Assembly (NCBI GenBank): GCA_024275635.1
Contig: JAJRYT010000069.1
Span: 1 to 39,562, forward strand
Direction: 5' to 3'
Length of the DNA stretch: 39,562 nt
Origin: Chloroflexota bacterium
GTDB lineage: Bacteria > Chloroflexota > Anaerolineae > Promineifilales > Promineifilaceae
The notes under the pieces were generated by a model. It did no database searches. It saw only the letters and a list, made by a program, of their open reading frames with translations, and was not told the DNA's origin. Both the position numbers and the translations under genes were made by a program. Below are positions 35,844-39,562 of this stretch, one piece after another (position 1 is the first letter of the stretch; each line of letters starts with the position of its first letter).

Positions 35844-37400
35844 ATGCTTGAACGCGCTGACTCATTAACGGCCGTTAATCTAAAACAGACTGAAGACTCT
35901 TTACGGCAGCTTGTTGCACGGTTGGATTGGTCAGCGGCAGTTGCTTTCGGCCTGCCTTTCTTACTTTATTGGGTAACGGCCGCCCCCACCATTTACAACC
36001 TGGACAGCGCCGAATTTACAACGGCCGTTGCCGCCAACGGCCTTATTCGCGCCACCGGCTACCCGCTTTATCTCCTCCTGGGCAAACTGTGGTCGTGGCT
36101 CCCCCTGAGCGCCGACATGGGGTACCGCATGAACTTGTTCTCTGCTTTTTGCGGGGCGCTTACCATCCTATTGGCCGAACGAATTTTGCGCCGTTTGCAG
36201 GTTAGCGGCTGGGCGCGACTAGGCGCGCTGGGGCTGCTGGCTTCGGCCCCCTTTTTCTGGGCGCTCGCCCTCATTGCTGAAGTCTATACCTTGCATACAG
36301 CGCTCATGGCCGGCATCATTCTCGCTTTGCTGCGTTGGGCCGAATCGCCCACCCCCCTGCGTTTTGCGCTGCCCATCTTGCTCATGGCGCTCAGTATGGG
36401 CAATCATGCGGCGACGGCGCTGCTCGTTCCCGGCTGTGTCTGGTTCGTACTGACGCGCCATCCGCGGCAGATGCTTCAGCCGCGGACGCTGGCTGCGGGG
36501 ATGGGGGCGCTGTTATTGGGAACGGCCGTTTTCCTCATCCTGCCCTTGCGCTACGCCACCCAACCCATCTTTAACTATGCTGGTCTATATGATGCGGCCG
36601 GAAATTTCCAACCCGCAAATCTGCAGACATGGAACGGTTTCTGGCAGCTCATCACTGGACAGACCTTCGCCGGGCAGATGTTTGGCTACCGTCTGGCCGA
36701 GGTAGGCTTGCAAATAACCGCCTATGCCGCCCAATTATGGACCGCCTTCTTTGCTATCGGCATCGGGCCAGGGATCATGGGGATGATAGTCTTATGGCGA
36801 AAAGATTGGCGGCTGAATGGGATGTTAACCCTCATGTTTTTGGCCAACGCCATCTTTTACATCAACTATCGCGTAGTAGACAAAAATACAATGTTTTTGC
36901 CGACATACCTCATCTTTGCCATATGGCTGGGGGTAGGCTACCAGTGGCTGCTTGTTTGGGTGCGCCCGTCCATGTCAGGGACCAACCATCACAACGCACC
37001 CCCTTCACGGTTCAAGGTAGACAGGCTCGTTCAACTGTTCATCGTTGGCGTAGTGGCCCTGGCCGTCGGTATGAACTGGCAGCAGGTTGATCTGTCGGAT
37101 GATTGGAGTACGCGGCTGCAAAGTGAAGCCATCTTAAACCAGGCTGAACCAGATGCGCTGATTTTTGGCTGGTGGGATACCGTCCCGGCCATTCAATATC
37201 TACAGCTTGTGGAAGGACAACGGACGGACGTAACTGCAATCAACCGTTTTCTCATCAGCCCAGAAGAGATGAACAAGCTGATTTTGACTGAAATCGGCCG
37301 CCGCCCAGTGTATATCAACAACCCATCTATTGCTTTATTACGGGAAACGACGGTAACTGCCGTCGGCCCGCTGTATCGTTTGGAGCCTAAAAATCGGTAA
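35844..37400 (+). CDS. DUF2723-type membrane glycosyltransferase
   Basis: 518-residue polytopic protein of the DUF2723/PMT-like type. The N-terminal hydrophobic segment is followed by YWVTAAPTIYNLDSAEFTTAVAANGLIRATGYPLYLLLGKLW (residues about 38-80). The LDSAEF acidic motif and the GYPLY motif are characteristic of the family. About ten TM segments follow to residue 405, and a short C-terminal soluble part contains LIFGWWDTVPAIQYLQLVEGQRTDV. The start ATG 35844 is preceded by AAGAGGA; the upstream in-frame stretch to 35763 has no RBS and is less likely. The acceptor is unknown. Confidence 0.82.
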   Translation: MLERADSLTAVNLKQTEDSLRQLVARLDWSAAVAFGLPFLLYWVTAAPTIYNLDSAEFTTAVAANGLIRATGYPLYLLLGKLWSWLPLSADMGYRMNLFSAFCGALTILLAERILRRLQVSGWARLGALGLLASAPFFWALALIAEVYTLHTALMAGIILALLRWAESPTPLRFALPILLMALSMGNHAATALLVPGCVWFVLTRHPRQMLQPRTLAAGMGALLLGTAVFLILPLRYATQPIFNYAGLYDAAGNFQPANLQTWNGFWQLITGQTFAGQMFGYRLAEVGLQITAYAAQLWTAFFAIGIGPGIMGMIVLWRKDWRLNGMLTLMFLANAIFYINYRVVDKNTMFLPTYLIFAIWLGVGYQWLLVWVRPSMSGTNHHNAPPSRFKVDRLVQLFIVGVVALAVGMNWQQVDLSDDWSTRLQSEAILNQAEPDALIFGWWDTVPAIQYLQLVEGQRTDVTAINRFLISPEEMNKLILTEIGRRPVYINNPSIALLRETTVTAVGPLYRLEPKNR

Positions 37401-37426
37401 GTCCTTACCTAATTAGTGGAGGTATT

Positions 37427-37906
37427 ATGAGGCAATTGAAGCAAGAAACCGTTATTCGTATTATTCTGACCCTGGTCATTTTATTGGCCGGAGTCACCCT
37501 AATTCCTTTTATTGAACGGCCGTTAACAGCGATAGGCTGGGAACTATTTGCCGGCGTTTATTCACCCATACTCGATGTAAACGAAACGACAGGCGCGCCG
37601 GGCAGCGTATTTGCGTTTACCGGCAGTAATTTCCCCCCCAACAGCCTGGCCGCCATCTATATCAATGGCAATCCAACCGGCACAGTGATGACCGATGCCG
37701 TTGGTGCTGCATCCTTTTTGCTGAACACTACCGGCGCGGCGCCGGATCAGTACAATGTCACGATGGAAGTGGATATCAACGCTTCGGTTACGCGCGGTAT
37801 TGAACTTGTGGCGGGCGGAACAACCGTTACGCCGCCGCCTGACGCTGCTGGGGATACCGTTTTCATTACTCACATCATCTTCCTGCCCAGCATTCAGAAA
37901 AATTAG
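37427..37906 (+). CDS. Small anchored protein with Ig/TIG-like domain
   Basis: 159-residue protein with a basic N-terminus and one hydrophobic segment (about 10-28), a signal anchor or signal peptide. The part from residue 44 (SPILDVNETTGAPGSVFAFTGSNFPPNSLAAIYING) resembles an IPT/TIG-type beta domain, in which GxxFxxTGxNFPP is a recurrent pattern. A proline linker follows (TVTPPPDAAGD), and the end is HIIFLPSIQKN. Many Chloroflexota secreted proteins end in a similar YLPLVxK-type motif; that comparison is from memory. A GTGGAGG ribosome binding site precedes the ATG. The function is unknown; it lies between two glycosyltransferases and may be a substrate or partner. Confidence 0.6.
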   Translation: MRQLKQETVIRIILTLVILLAGVTLIPFIERPLTAIGWELFAGVYSPILDVNETTGAPGSVFAFTGSNFPPNSLAAIYINGNPTGTVMTDAVGAASFLLNTTGAAPDQYNVTMEVDINASVTRGIELVAGGTTVTPPPDAAGDTVFITHIIFLPSIQKN

Positions 37907-37930
37907 CGCAGCAACTATGCTGAACTTTTG

Positions 37931-37998
37931 AATCCTCCCGAAGGCTCCGAAGCGATGGGTTACGCTTCTCGTCCAGCGTCAGAGCCTCCGGGAGGATG
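37931..37998. repeat. CCTCCCGAAGG paired-arm element, copy 4
   Basis: AATCCTCCCGAAGGCT (37931-37946) and AGCCTCCGGGAGGATG (37983-37998) form the arms. Inside lies GAAGCG-ATGGGTTA-CGCTTC, a second hairpin. It precedes the next glycosyltransferase gene by 25 bases. Confidence 0.75.
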
Positions 37999-38022
37999 TG
38001 TACTGAAACGGATTAAACGAAC

Positions 38023-39228
38023 ATGGAATGGAGACAACAAAAACCGATTTCCAAAGCGATTGTTCTTCCCAGGCAATTGGCGGCGGCTCGTTGGGTGTGG
38101 CTGCCGCTGCTGCTTTTTGCGGTTACACGATTGGGGATTGCGTTGATCGCTTATCTGGCCGTTCCGCTTTTTGCCGATGCCGCCTCGCCGCCTCCTTATC
38201 ATTTACGTCCGCCGGGAAATGTGTTGGTAGATGCGTTGGGCAGCCGTTGGGACACAGGCTTCTATGTCAGTATTGCCGAGGAAGGATACAAATTCGAAGG
38301 TGAGGCTTTGCCATCGGTGGCTTTTTTCCCCCTACTGCCCTTGATGATGCGGGTGGCAACGCCATTGGCAGGGGATACACTGCCAGCCGGGTTATTGATC
38401 AGCAATATGTCGCTGCTGCTGGCAATGATTTTATTTTACCGGTTATTGTTGGAAACCTGGGGCGAGTCGGTCGCCGATCGGGCTGTTTGGTACCTGTTGA
38501 TTTTTCCGACAAGCTTTTTTGGGGCGGCGATCTATACAGAGTCGTTGTTTTTGCTAACAGCAATCGGCGCGCTCTATTTTGCCCGACGGCAGTATTGGGA
38601 ACTTTCCGCCTTGTTGGGATTTGCCGCTGGATTGACCCGGCTTACCGGGGTAATTGTCACGCCCATGCTGTTCTTGGAGTGGCTCCGGCAGCGGTCAATG
38701 GCAGAAGGGAATGAACGGCCGTCTCTCTTCGCCCTCTTCGCCTCTTTCACCCCGCTGTTGGGGTTGGGGGCGTTCATGGGCTATTTGCAGCATGTTTTTG
38801 GCGATCCGCTGGCCTTTTTGCATGGGGCCAAGGCATGGGGGCGCATTCCGCAATCTCCCTTTGTGACTATCTCCGATTTGTTGCAGCGCCCGGTCGAGGG
38901 ATGGCAGTCAGCCATTATGTCCGGCCATATCCACTTTGACAACTGGATAGATTTCAGCATGGTATTACTGTTTCTGGCTACGGGCGTCGCCTTGCTCATC
39001 AAAAAACGGTGGAGCGAAGCTGCATTTGTCTTGTCCGGCGTACTCATCCCCTTTAGCTCCGGGCTGCTCATGAGCCAACGCCGCTACGTATGGGTGTTGT
39101 TTCCCGCATTTATTTTGTTGGCACAGTGGGGGGAACGGCCGTGGATAGACAAAACGGTTACAACCTTATCATTACTGGGATTAGCACTGTTCACCGCCCT
39201 TTTTGTGAACGGTTACTGGGTGGGTTAA
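38023..39228 (+). CDS. PIG-V-like mannosyltransferase family protein
   Basis: 401-residue membrane protein resembling bacterial members of the PIG-V (GPI mannosyltransferase 2) family. After TM1 (about 28-48) the block SRWDTGFYVSIAEEGYKFEGE (about 76-96) carries the family's RWDxxxY motif with its acidic residue, and SVAFFPLLPLMMR follows. About eight more hydrophobic segments run to the C-terminus. Family members use polyprenyl-phosphate-linked sugars, so extracytoplasmic sugar transfer is probable, but the product is unknown. The start ATG at 38023 has only a weak ribosome binding site (AAACGGA 18 bases away). Confidence 0.78.
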   Translation: MEWRQQKPISKAIVLPRQLAAARWVWLPLLLFAVTRLGIALIAYLAVPLFADAASPPPYHLRPPGNVLVDALGSRWDTGFYVSIAEEGYKFEGEALPSVAFFPLLPLMMRVATPLAGDTLPAGLLISNMSLLLAMILFYRLLLETWGESVADRAVWYLLIFPTSFFGAAIYTESLFLLTAIGALYFARRQYWELSALLGFAAGLTRLTGVIVTPMLFLEWLRQRSMAEGNERPSLFALFASFTPLLGLGAFMGYLQHVFGDPLAFLHGAKAWGRIPQSPFVTISDLLQRPVEGWQSAIMSGHIHFDNWIDFSMVLLFLATGVALLIKKRWSEAAFVLSGVLIPFSSGLLMSQRRYVWVLFPAFILLAQWGERPWIDKTVTTLSLLGLALFTALFVNGYWVG

Positions 39229-39443
39229 ATGTGCGTAATTGCCGCTACCCCAACATCTTTGTATTGCACAGAGGGAGCTTTAGGTAAGACGCTTTTTATA
39301 GCCAGACTATGGTGAGTTTTGTTAACGACGGCAGCTGCTCTTTCAAGGTAATGACGAAAGTCTTGCCAAGATGGGTGTCTGCCTGTGATATACGGCTGCA
39401 CCAAGACAGATGTATTATCTTCTAAGCTCGACTTTGTACATTC
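39225..39443 (-). other. Possible partial or decayed ORF, right edge
   Basis: A minus-strand frame of 72 codons follows a TAG at 39444-39446 and ends at 39225, overlapping the stop of the convergent glycosyltransferase. It includes VQPYITGRHPSWQDFRHYLE and SLAIKSVLPKAPSVQYKDV, which look protein-like. A GTG at 39401 could start 58 residues. The same frame continues before the TAG (THAVEYGLEAIC), so it may be the end of a broken gene. The region is poorer in GC than its neighbours and has no ACGGCCGT site. I recognise no family. Confidence 0.3.
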
Positions 39444-39562
39444 CTAACAGATTGCTTCTAAACCGTACTCGACCGCGTGGGTTTGTATTCAAATAATATT
39501 TGCATGTCACCCTTTTTATGCGATGTTCAAATATTCGTACTCGAGTAAAGTTGCATTGACTA

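Overview
The window looks like chromosomal DNA of a member of the Chloroflexota, probably an Anaerolineae, Caldilineae or Ardenticatenia relative. The grounds are the large PMT/DUF2142-type membrane glycosyltransferases with beta-sandwich tails, the atpAGDC-mreB cluster, the lutBC pair, and a junction-rich style with small repeats at many gene boundaries. This placement is inference; no rRNA or other phylogenetic marker RNA is present.

Layout. 1-800: IS200-like Y1 transposase with a multi-hairpin repeat upstream, repeated after the gene. 802-3387: orphan type III restriction (Res-like) helicase-nuclease. 3388-4391: decayed accessory DNA with a broken PIN-toxin gene and small repeats. 4392-6886: MoxR-type AAA ATPase and CoxE-like VWA protein. 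7053-14162 (minus): three large membrane glycosyltransferases, two of them overlapping. 14402-15466: M42 aminopeptidase. 15561-21262: F1-ATPase genes atpA, atpG, atpD, atpC and mreB. 21352-21984 (minus): Rex. 22273-24639: membrane-fusion protein and MacB/LolD-like ABC ATPase with no permease gene. 24766-26937 (minus): lutB, a 28-codon ORF and lutC. 27152-32083: BMP-type (nucleoside-like) ABC transporter; the first permease has an in-frame TGA. 32173-32763: AhpD-like peroxidase-related protein whose second CXXC cysteine codon is TGA. 32782-34807 (minus): NarL/NarX-type two-component pair. 35137-35772: a sigma factor joined to a DUF5667/DUF5666-like tail. 35844-39228: DUF2723-type and PIG-V-type membrane glycosyltransferases around a small Ig-like protein. 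The last 330 bases hold only a doubtful ORF fragment.

Three repeat layers lie over the genes. (1) The palindromic octamer ACGGCCGT occurs about 56 times by eye, roughly one per 700 bases and far above chance. (2) Many gene junctions carry tracts or hairpins made of short (about 7-base) units. The unit sequence differs between sites, but the architecture is similar, and some tracts lie inside a glycosyltransferase gene. (3) A roughly 60-bp element with CCTCCCGGAGG-type arms occurs four times.

The most exciting single candidate is the AhpD-like gene at 32173. It fits a CXXU selenoprotein: TGA falls exactly at the second redox cysteine, the downstream frame is intact to a family-typical C-terminus, and a 7-bp hairpin with a G-bearing 6-nt loop begins its loop 24 nt after the TGA. 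A nonsense mutation or sequencing error is the competing explanation, made more credible by another in-frame TGA 3.7 kb upstream.
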